Source: Nemertoderma westbladi (taxonomy: Eukaryota; Xenacoelomorpha; Nemertodermatida; Nemertodermatidae). Taken from it: 45,197 nt of DNA. A program made the translations under genes and the position numbers. The stretch covers positions 1 through 45,197 of the forward strand of contig JAUCBJ010001708.1 in NCBI GenBank assembly GCA_032718475.1, in the 5' to 3' direction. Below, piece by piece: positions 29,743 to 40,095 of this stretch (within the stretch, counting starts at the first letter, position 1; the number at the start of each line of letters is the position of its first letter). A model generated the notes under the pieces. The model was not told where the DNA came from and did no database searches. It saw only the letters and a list, made by a program, of their open reading frames with translations.

Positions 29743-32700
29743 ATGGGTGTCTGGCTTACTCAAGTGAAAGGACTTCTTCAACGAAACTTTTTAATAAAGA
29801 AAAGGAAATTTCATTCACAAACTGTTTGGGAATTCTTCGTTCCACTTTTTTACACAGGCTTCCTTATTGGATTGCGCGCGTTACTCGATCCCACAATTAA
29901 GCCGGCTATACCCGAATTCGGGGTTGTAAATCCATCAAATGATGAAACTGTAATAAAAGCGCTGGAGAATGTATTTACAAACAAGTCTGTTGCTATAATT
30001 CCAGATGAACTACTTTACAGGGACCTTGGAGATCATTTGAAGGACAGCATCTCAGCACTTACAAACATTAGTTTTTATGAGTCCATGGAACATTTTGATG
30101 GCTTATATAAAAAACATTACAACGAATTTGCTGCTACCCTTCTTTTTAAAAGTTCTCCTAATGATTGGAACTACACAATTCGATTGCCTTCTGCAAGTGT
30201 TCCAGATGCTGATCCAACCAAATCATTAACATATAGCAATGCATATTGTCGCAATGAATCCGGTACAGAAAGTGGTGCCAGTTGCCCAGCAAATAAATAT
30301 CTGTTAAGTGGTTTTGTGACCTTAATGACTGCCACTAACAAGTTCTTGCTGAGTCAATCTCTCACACCCGTAAGTAAATCAATGAGCCTTGACATGGTTG
30401 TCCAGATTATGTCCAAGCCAGAATATATGCCGTCCAGAATTGCCCTGGACATTATATCAGGTATATATTTCCCTATCATGTTCATTGTACTTGTAATGAT
30501 CCTTACTGTGAATGTTGTTTATGATAAAGAGAAAAAAATAAAAGAAAATATGCGGATTATGGGTCTCATTGATTCAGCCTATTGGATTTCCTGGTTAATA
30601 TTGTATGTTGGTTTACACACTTGCGCTGCTCTTATAATAGCTTGTCTAGGTTATATCGGTGGTGTATTTGACAACATCAATCTTTTTCTAGTTTTTCTCG
30701 GATTCTGGATATATGCGTTATCAACAATGGGATTGTCTTTTTTTATAGCAGCTTTTTTTGACAAAGCGAAAACATCGGCTTCTGTAGTTCAATTTATTAT
30801 GTCTATTGTATCTCCTGTATTTGTGGTTGTCCCTCTGCTAGGGTACTCTATTGGCTCTGCTGGACTGGTAGCCATGTGCTTAATTAGTCCCTGGGCTTTG
30901 GGAATGTTTATTGTATATTCTCAACAAGCCGCCATTTTCACTGCCAGTGGAAGCGTTTCATTTTACGATGTCTTTCATCCAATCGTCGACCTTCCCATAA
31001 CCCCAGGAATTTGTCTAATAATGTTATTTGTTGATACAATTATTTATCTTCTATTGGCCGTCTATACAGACCTGGTACTGCCTCGCCAATATGGGCGACA
31101 TCTGCACCCACTATTCTTCATTTACAGAGACTACTGGTGTCCAAGACAAAACAGTGACGTTTTTTCGACTGTGGAAGAGATTGAGGAAGCTAATGATGAT
31201 ATTGAAAAGGTGCCACAATCTTGGAGTAGTTTAAAAGCAATTCGAATTAGAAATCTCACTAAAACATTTAAAGGGAAAGATAAAGAAAAGATAATTGCTG
31301 TTAATAACTTTTCTCTGGATGTCTATGCGAACAATATTACTGCACTTATAGGTCACAATGGTGCTGGTAAATCAACCATCATCAATTGTATCACAGGAAT
31401 TTTAGCTCCAACTACCGGCTCTATAATTCTTGATAATGTTGATATTTCTTCATCAAAGGCACTTTTTCAGTTTCGTAAATTAGTTGGGATTTGTCCCCAA
31501 GATGATATATTATTAGATGATTTAACTGCTAAGGAGAACTTGTCTGTGTTCGCTTCTATCAAGGGGATAGTTGACATAGAACATGAAGTTAATCGGGTTT
31601 TAGAAGCGGTTGATTTGCTGGATAGTGGCGACAGACGAGCAAAACTTCTAAGTGGTGGACAGAAGCGTAAACTTTGTGTTGGAATGGCGATCATAGGTGA
31701 CCCAAAAGTTATCATCCTGGATGAGCCAACATCTGGTATGGACCCATTGTCTCGCAGAAGAATATGGAGTCTGTTGAAGAATTTGAAAAATGATCGAATC
31801 GTCCTATTGACAACCCAGTTTATGGATGAAGCAGATATTCTTGCTGATAGGAAATGTATGATAAGTCGTGGATCCTTGAAATGTTGTGGCTCTTCCTTGT
31901 TTCTGAAGAGTCGTTTTGGGGTTGGATACAGGTTGAGTTTTGTTATCAATTCGGAAGAAAGCAGCACTCAAATCCTTGAGTTTGTTAAAGGCCAGATTGC
32001 CACTGCAGAAATAAGTGAAATGCGGCAGACGCAACTCACTATAACTTTACCTTTTGATTCCATTGGTGACTTTCACAACTTATTCAATAGCCTCGAAAAT
32101 AATCAGGATATGATGAACAGTATTGGAGTCATTTCTTATGGAGTTTCTATGACAACTCTAGAGGAGGTCTTCCTTAAACTTGAAGAAGAAGAATTGGCCA
32201 TAGCTGAAGGAAATGAAGAGAATGCGATGGAAAAAAATAAAGTCAACGCTAATATCGCCGCTGAGACGCTAGTAGACTTAGGAGGTCGGCCTTCTAGGAA
32301 GGATCGCAGTCGTCTTGCATTCTATTCTCTTTGTCAATCACGTTTGCTGATGATCTGGAGACACAAACCGACCGTAGGAACTCGGGTACTTATTCCAATT
32401 CTTTATCTCCTAATTTCTATGTTTATGTTAAAGTTTTGGATCCCAACAAGTGATAATGAAACTGTGACAACATCGCTGTCATTGGTACCAAACCTCTACC
32501 CTTTTAAAGAAACTGAACCACTTTTAGCTATAGAAAAATACAGTGTAATAGATAACACCTTATTCAATGATTTAACATCTGTTATTAATGATGAAGGAGT
32601 TAACACCGAAATTGTGACAGATATTGAGAGCGGCTCTCTTTTAAACACAACAGATGAAGAATATTTCGCTTCTATCTTTAAGAGCATGACAAAAACCAGT

Positions 32701-34722
32701 ACTGCTCTCACAGCAGATTACCAATGTATATACAATGATACAGCTATCCACTCACTGCCCATAATAATTAACTTGCTGACCAACTCATTCTATAAGCTTC
32801 TTGATCCAAGCTCCACCAATAAGATAATCGTGAACTCTCACCCACTACCGAACTACTCGGACAGTCAACCAGGGGGTATAGGAGTAGTTATGTTTGGTCT
32901 AATGTTCTCCTTCACTTACATCATAATAGCATCAACATTCCCCACAGATTTAGTGAAAGACCGTATAAACAATATGCGTAGTCTATTGCGGACTAATTGT
33001 GTAGACAGCAAACTGTACTGGGGAAATCTTATGGTTATTGATTTTGCAAACCTATTTCTATTCTTCATTTTAACCTTAGTTTGTTTATTTGCCTTTGGGG
33101 TAGAGCAATTCACAACCGCTGGAGCTTTAGTCATATTCTGCTATACCTCCATTCTTTATATAGGTGTTATCATTCTTGTGGTGTACACTTTTTCATTTGC
33201 TTTTAACAATGTTGACAGTGTACAGATGTTGGGAGCTGCAATCATATTTGGTAATATGATACCTTATCTTGCTGTCACTTTGATAGATCAATACGCACCT
33301 ACATCTTATGACACGGTTGGAGTTATATTCCATTATATTTCCTTAGTGTTAATCCCTCCCTATTTCTTCGCAGGTACGATATACCACATAGATCGTTTAT
33401 ATCGTCACAACCCTGGACAGACACCCTCCTTTGGCTCTTACTTCGATCCCACGAACCACATTCTACCCGGCCTCATCACAGTATTCATTCATTTTATACT
33501 TTTCTCATTATTGTTGGTCTACTTAGACAGACGTCCAGAAGATAGCCAGAAATCCAAAAAGGGTAAATCTTACAATGTTTCGCCATCTCATCATAAAATA
33601 GACGAAGATGTTTCTAACGAAGCAAGTCGAGTTAATAAATTGTCAGCTGATGAATTTTCTTCTATTCCCATCGTTGTAAAATCGTTATGGAAAGAATATC
33701 TAACTGATAAAGCCGAGAAGGATTGGAAAGGAAAAGTTATTGTCCCAGATAAGTATAAGGTTGCCGTGAAAGATATTTCTTTTGCTGTTGATACGGGCGA
33801 ATTATTTGGTTTATTGGGTCCAAATGGTGCAGGGAAGAGCACAACAATGAATATAGTAGCACGCGAGGCCCATCCTTCTTCTGGTTCGGTCTATGTGGCT
33901 GGACACAATATGGAGACATTCGACTGGCGAGCATTCGAGTTGCTAGGTTACTGTCCCCAAGTTAATCCACTCTGGGATTTGCTGACTGCAAAGGAAATGC
34001 TTCTCTTGTTCTCAGCTGTTAATGGTACTGATGAATCTGTAGCGAAACGAATAGCAGATTACTTTATAAAGGCGCTCAATATGGTAGAACATGAGAATAA
34101 ATTCACCAAAGATTTGTCTGGGGGAACGAAACGCAAGTTGGTGTTCGCTCTGAGCTTGTTAGGCGACCCTAAGATTATATTATTGGACGAACCATCCACT
34201 GGTTTGGATCCAGAATCGAAAAGGAATTTATGGGGTGTTATAACAGACTGTGTAAAGGGTAGACGAGGGGCTATACTAACTACTCATTACATGGAAGAGG
34301 CGGAAGCCTTATGTTCTAGAATAGGGATTATGGTATCTGGTATGTTGAAGTGTATGGGATCGGTGCAACATCTCAAGGATAAGTATGGTTGTGGATATGT
34401 GCTGGAGATTAATATGAAGTCCGATGTTGAGAGTGAAGATAGCGAGGAGATGTTCAGTAAGATTAATAGCTCTGTTATTGGTGAGTTTGCTGAAGCAGCT
34501 GTGAATGAAAGATTCGGCCATCACGTGGAATACGCCATCCCACAAACCTCGGTGACTTCTCTTGCGAAACATTTTGCTTTCTTGGAAACCTTGAAGGCAG
34601 ATTTGGATGTTGTTGAATACAACCTTAGTCAGTGCACGTTGGAACAAGTTTTCTTACAGTTCGCTAAAGCCCAATTCCAAGAAGAAGTCGGTGCTGATAA
34701 CCCAATGTTTGTTGAGGTTTGA
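29743..34722 (+). CDS. ABCA-family full transporter, ABCA5-like, intronless
   Basis: 1659 aa, the size of ABCA5/6/8/9/10 proteins, with ATG in strong context (AAC-ATG-G). Order: TM1 ~29-48, extracellular loop ~50-235, TM2-6 ~238-450, NBD1 ~500-735, TM7 ~880-900, second extracellular loop to ~1045, TM8-12 to ~1262, NBD2 ~1310-1540. NBD1 has Walker A GHNGAGKST (537-545), LSGGQ (636-640) and Walker B ILDEP (Asp660, Glu661). Its switch position reads TTQFMDEAD, with Gln692 for the usual His. NBD2 has GPNGAGKST (1359-1367), LSGGT (1458-1462), Asp1482-Glu1483 and His1515, all canonical. NBD1 end (GVSMTTLEEVFLKLE) and NBD2 end (SQCTLEQVFLQFAKAQ) are typical of ABCA5. The family moves lipids across late endosomal/lysosomal or plasma membranes; the substrate here is unknown. 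Vertebrate relatives have dozens of exons and this has none, suggesting an intact retrocopy. Confidence 0.93.
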   Translation: MGVWLTQVKGLLQRNFLIKKRKFHSQTVWEFFVPLFYTGFLIGLRALLDPTIKPAIPEFGVVNPSNDETVIKALENVFTNKSVAIIPDELLYRDLGDHLKDSISALTNISFYESMEHFDGLYKKHYNEFAATLLFKSSPNDWNYTIRLPSASVPDADPTKSLTYSNAYCRNESGTESGASCPANKYLLSGFVTLMTATNKFLLSQSLTPVSKSMSLDMVVQIMSKPEYMPSRIALDIISGIYFPIMFIVLVMILTVNVVYDKEKKIKENMRIMGLIDSAYWISWLILYVGLHTCAALIIACLGYIGGVFDNINLFLVFLGFWIYALSTMGLSFFIAAFFDKAKTSASVVQFIMSIVSPVFVVVPLLGYSIGSAGLVAMCLISPWALGMFIVYSQQAAIFTASGSVSFYDVFHPIVDLPITPGICLIMLFVDTIIYLLLAVYTDLVLPRQYGRHLHPLFFIYRDYWCPRQNSDVFSTVEEIEEANDDIEKVPQSWSSLKAIRIRNLTKTFKGKDKEKIIAVNNFSLDVYANNITALIGHNGAGKSTIINCITGILAPTTGSIILDNVDISSSKALFQFRKLVGICPQDDILLDDLTAKENLSVFASIKGIVDIEHEVNRVLEAVDLLDSGDRRAKLLSGGQKRKLCVGMAIIGDPKVIILDEPTSGMDPLSRRRIWSLLKNLKNDRIVLLTTQFMDEADILADRKCMISRGSLKCCGSSLFLKSRFGVGYRLSFVINSEESSTQILEFVKGQIATAEISEMRQTQLTITLPFDSIGDFHNLFNSLENNQDMMNSIGVISYGVSMTTLEEVFLKLEEEELAIAEGNEENAMEKNKVNANIAAETLVDLGGRPSRKDRSRLAFYSLCQSRLLMIWRHKPTVGTRVLIPILYLLISMFMLKFWIPTSDNETVTTSLSLVPNLYPFKETEPLLAIEKYSVIDNTLFNDLTSVINDEGVNTEIVTDIESGSLLNTTDEEYFASIFKSMTKTSTALTADYQCIYNDTAIHSLPIIINLLTNSFYKLLDPSSTNKIIVNSHPLPNYSDSQPGGIGVVMFGLMFSFTYIIIASTFPTDLVKDRINNMRSLLRTNCVDSKLYWGNLMVIDFANLFLFFILTLVCLFAFGVEQFTTAGALVIFCYTSILYIGVIILVVYTFSFAFNNVDSVQMLGAAIIFGNMIPYLAVTLIDQYAPTSYDTVGVIFHYISLVLIPPYFFAGTIYHIDRLYRHNPGQTPSFGSYFDPTNHILPGLITVFIHFILFSLLLVYLDRRPEDSQKSKKGKSYNVSPSHHKIDEDVSNEASRVNKLSADEFSSIPIVVKSLWKEYLTDKAEKDWKGKVIVPDKYKVAVKDISFAVDTGELFGLLGPNGAGKSTTMNIVAREAHPSSGSVYVAGHNMETFDWRAFELLGYCPQVNPLWDLLTAKEMLLLFSAVNGTDESVAKRIADYFIKALNMVEHENKFTKDLSGGTKRKLVFALSLLGDPKIILLDEPSTGLDPESKRNLWGVITDCVKGRRGAILTTHYMEEAEALCSRIGIMVSGMLKCMGSVQHLKDKYGCGYVLEINMKSDVESEDSEEMFSKINSSVIGEFAEAAVNERFGHHVEYAIPQTSVTSLAKHFAFLETLKADLDVVEYNLSQCTLEQVFLQFAKAQFQEEVGADNPMFVEV

Positions 34723-34827
34723 TCATTGGGTCTAGACGATTGCGCACTCAGGTATATCCTTTGGACAAACAATGACATTGATATAATAAAATCAAATACC
34801 AACAGACAGTTTAATGCTGATTTATAA

Positions 34828-34873
34828 AATAAAGATTCTATTAGAATCTTTATCTGAATAATAAAAAAAAAAA
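34828..34873 (+). terminator. poly(A) signal and genomic A-tract after the ABCA gene
   Basis: AATAAA at 34828-34833 is followed 29 bases later by A11 (34863-34873). Such spacing fits the cleavage site of an mRNA, and a genomic A-tract there would be the fossil poly(A) tail of a retrocopy. It could also be chance in AT-rich DNA. Confidence 0.5.
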
Positions 34874-36525
34874 TGTACCGGTAAATTAATAATTTTTAGA
34901 AAATAAAGTTCAGGATTATTGATCATCAGAAAAATCAAAAAGAGACATTCACCATATCTTAATCAGATCTTGAGTCCTTTGTTCCTTTGTGTGTCGCCCC
35001 TTACAGCTTATATACAATGTATCATTTATTTGAATGTTGTTGGCCTTCCCATCTGCGGTGTAACTGTTAATTTAGTATATGTAGAATTCGTAATTTGAAC
35101 TTTTACATAAATAGTCAATGTTGATTTGCTGCAAATTACTTTACTGTAATGGAACTAGAACGGAACTAACATTGTTCCGTTCTGGTAGTAAAACTAATAG
35201 AGGTGAAATTCAAAATTTATATTTTTCTATGTCATGAAAGGCAAAACAATTTAATTTTCGGTATATAAATAAGTTTATTTGTAATAATTGTTATAAATTA
35301 TTTAATGTAAAAATTGTTTATATAATGAAATAAGTGGGTTTGAGTACTTACTACAGTCTGATATTATTATGTAGTTTTTTTTAGAATGTTCAGGTTAACC
35401 GATAATGGTAATAAACCAACTTCCTCAAAAATATTGAAATATTCTAATAGAGTCTAAAAATATTAGAATATGTTTCTATAACCTGGAACATATTTGCCAT
35501 ATTTCAAAACGACTTAGGTGCCACTTAAAAGGGTATCCGTTACTCAGAGAAAAGGAATATTCCTGGACGACGGGTGGGGGGGGGGGGGGGGTGTACTATT
35601 ATTAGATTTAGTTTGTAGTAGATGATAACGTAAAAGTATGTATGATGTAATTTTACTACTTTGTCTTATGTGCTCATATTTTGCTCAATGTATATTTTGT
35701 TATATTATATTTCAACCTATTTTGCTGTATATAGCTTTTGTTAGAGTAGGGTGAAATATAATTGTATTACAACATGTGTTTTCTTTACCTTACCCATTTT
35801 TTCCCAACGAGACGTTCAACTGATAAACAGTCTCAGATACTTAATTATACTTCTGTAAATTTAATATTGTGATGTATAGTGGAATATGTGTATAAGTATG
35901 ATTTTGTGATTATAGTGGATATTTTAAATAATAATGTGTATTTCAATTTTACTGCTATTATATATAACGTTTAGTTATTGCTATTGCTTGCTACTCATAG
36001 TAAAGCACCATTTTCCTTAAAGCAAAAATAGTATAAAAATTCCTAAAAGTTAATTAATTTCAGGATTGTGTTTGTAAATATTCTAGAAAACATGATTAGG
36101 ATAACACATGGGTTTCTAGAATATTAATTTATACCATTTTATACTTTGAGGTATAAATGGATAATAATAATTGGATATAATTGGATAAATAATAATACAA
36201 TTGGATGACTTGAGGAATTTATCTATTATAACTTTTATAACTTTAGGAATTTATATATAACTTTTATTAACGAAATGGTGCATTATGTAATTTAAATGTA
36301 ATCCAGCAATGTGCCGAAATTCTGCTCCTTTGTATTATATTTGTATTGTTAAATTTACTTAATTTTACGCTTGAACTCAGACCAGCGGTATATAAATGAA
36401 GCAAATATATTTACTGTTAAATTAATAGTTATAATCACGAAATTTTGAGTATTAAAACACGATAAGTAAATAAATAGAGAAAAAGTAAATTAACTTATGG
36501 TGTACCCCATGTAGCTTTGGATGTA
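34874..36525. other. AT-rich intergenic sequence
   Basis: No gene. It contains a run of about 16 G at 35576-35591. TATTAGAATATTTC-like words around 35440-35470 are partly self-complementary. Confidence 0.5.
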
Positions 36526-36739
36526 GGACAATCCGGTCCCGGACAATTCGGTCCCGGACAATTCGGTCCGGACAATTCGGTCCGGACAATTCGGTCCGGA
36601 TAATTCGGTCCGGACAATTGGGTCCGGACAATTCGGTCCCGGACAATTCGTTCCCAAAACACCAAATAAATGGGACTGAATTATCCGGGACCGAATTGTC
36701 CTAGGACCGAATTGTCCTAGGACCGAATTGTCCGGTTCC
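36526..36739. mobile_element. foldback element made of GGACAATTCGGTCC modules, copy 1
   Basis: About nine tandem GGACAATTCGGTCC(C) modules run in one direction. A short centre (AAAACACCAAATAAATGGGA) follows, then about four modules in the reverse direction (GGGACCGAATTGTCC). The structure is a MITE-like foldback with amplified subterminal repeats. Apparent Ser-Gly-Pro-Asn-Cys-Pro-Asp reading frames are a by-product. Confidence 0.85.
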
Positions 36740-37360
36740 CGATAGCAACCTTTTGGTGCGTTTTTGATATTGGTGTTTTTTACTAGCTAGAATTTTTCAA
36801 AATTTAAAAAATACTGTATTTTTTTTATTTTTGTTATTGGTAAGTGTTCGAGAATTTTATTATATATTATTTATTAAGGTGTAGCTAGTGTTTCTTTTAC
36901 TAGCTTAGCATTTTCTTGAAATTATAAAAAAACTTGTGAAAACATTGATATTTCAGAATTAGGCCTAAACAAAAACTGTTTCAGATTATATTAATAACCA
37001 AAAATATTGATGATATTATAACGGTACCTGTATGAGATCCAGCTATTATCTAGGATAATAATTTAGGCTTGTTAACCAAGCAACAACACATACAGTATAC
37101 ATGCGCAATATATAAAAAAATAAGTTTTAAACATTTTAAATACATACTATTACTAGTTAGTAAATATTTCACAAGCTCCATAAAAAAAAACACCATAGCT
37201 ACCATAACTAATAAGGTTAACAAAAAAAAGTAAAATTTTTTTATTTTCAAAAAAATACTACTTACTGTAGCTAGTAAATAGACACTAGCTAGTAGCTACC
37301 ATATAATAATATCTATTAAGGTTCTAGAAAATTCACCATTATATAGTACCAATTAAATTT
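36740..37360. other. AT-rich spacer between foldbacks
   Basis: No gene or clear repeat. The word ACTAGCTAG/CTAGCTAGT recurs (36782, 36884, 37280). Confidence 0.5.
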
Positions 37361-37502
37361 GGTCCCAGACAATTCGGTCCCGGACAATTCGGTCCCATTA
37401 ATATGTATGTTTTGGGACCGAATTGTCCTTGTCAGTATCCGGACAATTCGGTCCCAAAACACAAAATTAATGGGACCGAATTGTCCGGGACCGAATTGTC
37501 CT
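37361..37502. mobile_element. foldback element of GGACAATTCGGTCC modules, copy 2
   Basis: The same modules as at 36526, with fewer copies: two forward, one reverse, one forward, then after AAAACACAAAATTAATGGGA two reverse. The shared centre shows common ancestry, and the module number differs between copies. Confidence 0.85.
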
Positions 37503-38170
37503 GCTTCCTGTAGCTTTGTTTCAAGATTTAGTAACATTCAGTTTAATATCTTAATCTGGTTTCAGGAATCCAATTTAGTGGCGGTTTTGCAAACTTTAAA
37601 TATTTTTTTGGTTCTCGATCTCGAGTTCTTGTATATATATCTCTTATATATATATAATACCTATATAGTAAAACTCTTCTTATATATAATATCTGGAAAT
37701 ATACCCACCCACCGATGATACAATTTATTAGCTACCACAGCATTCCACACACTTTAACGTTGGTACCGGTAATGATGTTAACAAATTTGGCGGCTATTTT
37801 TTTTATTATATTTTTAATTTTTGTAGTAACTTCTGTGCCATGTACTCTATTGCTGTACTTCTTTACCAATTATATATATATATTTACTACATGTTATTGG
37901 CCATTGGTGTGATTAGTGTTTAACCGGGATGTGTAATTTTACGTACAATTAATTACTATTACAATTGTTTAATTACTCTCAGTACTCAGTAATACAAGTA
38001 AATTATTTACAACAAAATTATTTTTTATTCATTCGTGCAGGCACGGTCAAGCCGGCATTTAATTAAATATCATCAATATATACAATTCTTTAAAACATAA
38101 TGCACATATGTATGTTAGCTAATAAGTACAAACAATACCAGTTGCAGTTAGGGGGGGGGGGGGGGGGGGA
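37503..38170. other. AT-rich spacer
   Basis: TA-rich microsatellite-like runs (37630-37690, 37870-37885) and a run of about 18 G at 38152-38169. No coding similarity. Confidence 0.5.
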
Positions 38171-38395
38171 CTGGACGCAATAACAATTCATCCCTCTCCA
38201 GGGGAAATTGGATGCAAATAAATACCAGATGATTACTCTCAAAAATAAAACTAATCTGTTCTATTGTGTTAAGTTTATTGTTTTGCTTAAAATAATGTGC
38301 CACTCTAACCTGCTCCTTTCCTTAAATTGAGAATTTAACATTGAGGCGAGATATTAATTCGCCAAGGTGGATTTTGCATCCAATTTTGGGTATAA
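38171..38395 (+). repeat. ~220-bp repeat, inverted copy at 39880-40095
   Basis: Sequence from GGACGCAATAACAATTCATC through TCCAGGGGAAATTGGATGC and CTGCTCCTTTCCTTAAATTG to CGCCAAGGTGG is a diverged match to the reverse complement of 39880-40095. It appears to be a piece of the same mobile family, placed where the gag-like frame (minus strand) ends. Confidence 0.65.
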
Positions 38396-39606
38396 CTTTT
38401 CGCCGTATCCGTATGCATTTGCCGTATCCGTATGCATTTGCCGTATCCGTATGTACATACGCGTATGTGCGTATGTAATGGATTCCGATGGAGAATGTTA
38501 TAATCGGGATAGCGAACATAAAGATAGATAAATGTCCATAATCTCTGCAGTGATAACATTGTATTGTACTAGTGATACTATCACTACTAGCACCACGATT
38601 ACTAAATGTTCCAATATTGTTATTCACATTTGTATTGCCATTATTGCTGCTGTTATAATATGGCTTATGATATGGCTGCGGGGAATAGTTTCTAATGTCA
38701 TTTTGTCTCGGGGTTCCATTATAATAGTATGGTTTATCTTCTGTACGTTTTCGTATAGAATGAAGGAATGTTTCTAAATCACGAGCTAATACAGCTAATG
38801 TATTGATTTGTCGTAAAGCGTGGTATTTGTCATTTGATATATTTTGTTTCGTCTTTGAATTTATACCTTTGAGGAATGCTACACACATTGCCTGCTCAAC
38901 TTCCTTCTTATTCACATCACGAAGTATCGTCACTTCGGCAGGAGAATAACCATCAGACACCAACTGACGGCCACGTGCTGCCAACAATGCAGCACCACAT
39001 TTCTGAACGAAATCCATGAAATTGGTAATCGACTGGTCATGTCGCTGTTGAACACGGTTAAGTTTATCCAAAGCTTCTTGTGGAGATTCCTTTATTTCAA
39101 AATGATCTTTAAGACTTTTTGTGAATTCATCATATGTTATATTTGGTGTGTTAGTATAAAATTCTCTGGCGAGAGTACTAATTGTTGATCCTGTTTTTAA
39201 ACTATTAAGTACTTTACTTCAGGCCTCCCAGAGTTTCCTTTTTTCCTTTTTTTTCCTTTTTTTTAGAACGTTTCCTTTTTTTCCTTTTTTTTTAGAATTT
39301 TCAATTTTTTCCTTTTATTTTGTCCATTTTCACACCTTTTTTTCCTTTTTTTAGTTCAGAAAATAGCCTGCTGTAAGTTGTAACATCTATTCAGTACAAA
39401 GGCAGCGGGAGACAGATGGACTGGTCGTGCAGTTTAATCAATTACCGGTACTGTACCACTGTCTGACTGTAGTTCCATATATGACGATTTCAGTACTTAC
39501 TACTGTATATACTATCAGTATAGTTGTCCTTGGCTTGGTAGTAAACTAATAACAATGTACAGGACAAGTTATTTTCCTGCAATCATACTTAACGGTACCG
39601 GTACCA

Positions 39607-39879
39607 ATGGAAACCATTAGATCCCAGCAATCATTGGCAGATAAACTGAAATTTCAGCTTGCTGCTGATATTGACAAGGTTATAACAGAGATTGACGGGC
39701 AGGGCATTTTTTATGCCAATTATATTTTGATTAGATATTTTTTTGACAAAAATCACAAGCTAAGCTACCATAAAAATGTAGCTGTGGAGAGAACTTTAAT
39801 ATATTTATTTCTGAGACAGAGGCTGTCTCTGTCTCAGAAAATATGTATATTAAAGTTCTCTCCGCAGCTACATTTTTAG
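39607..39879 (+). CDS. unrecognised 90-codon ORF inside the DNA transposon
   Basis: Begins METIRSQQSLADKLKFQLAA and continues DIDKVITEIDGQGIFYANY. I do not recognise it. It may be a transposase remnant, but no catalytic motif is visible. Its last third runs into the left arm of the palindrome at 39749-39891, so that part of the frame is not original coding sequence. Confidence 0.3.
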   Translation: METIRSQQSLADKLKFQLAADIDKVITEIDGQGIFYANYILIRYFFDKNHKLSYHKNVAVERTLIYLFLRQRLSLSQKICILKFSPQLHF

Positions 39880-39891
39880 CGTGTGATTTAT
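39749..39891. repeat. long imperfect palindrome
   Basis: The arms (about 65-75 bp) include AAAATGTAGCTGTGGAGAGA with AACTTTAATAT, and its inverse on the other side, meeting at CTGAGACAGAGGCTGTCTCTG. The left arm has a ~10-bp insertion. Confidence 0.85.
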
Positions 39892-40095
39892 TATAATTGA
39901 CGCAAAACCGCCTTGGTGAATCAACAATGATGATTTCAATTTAGGGAAAGGAACAGGTTGCAGTGGCAGTCTATTCTAACCAAAACAATAAATGAAAGCC
40001 TATAACACTGTTACAGTTTCATTTTTGCTCGCAATCGGCTGTTATTTGCGTCCATTTTCCCCTGGATATGGTTGAATTTTGATTGCGTCTAAAAG
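39880..40095 (-). repeat. inverted partner of the 38171-38395 repeat
   Basis: The reverse complement shares TCCAGGGGAAAATGGACGCA, CAACCTGTTCCTTTCCCTAA and CACCAAGGCGG with 38171-38395, with many substitutions between. It lies inside the DNA transposon. Confidence 0.65.

Noticed and set aside
34025-34055. CTGATGA...GAAAC on the plus strand inside the ABCA gene, hammerhead-like
   Set aside because: The intervening bases do not form stem II and no stem I or III partners exist; it is ordinary coding sequence.
31467-34647. Several long minus-strand ORFs within the ABCA gene
   Set aside because: They are antisense shadows of a strongly conserved coding frame.
36452-37537. Minus-strand ORFs rich in SGPNCPDR
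   Set aside because: They are translations of the GGACAATTCGGTCC foldback modules, not genes.
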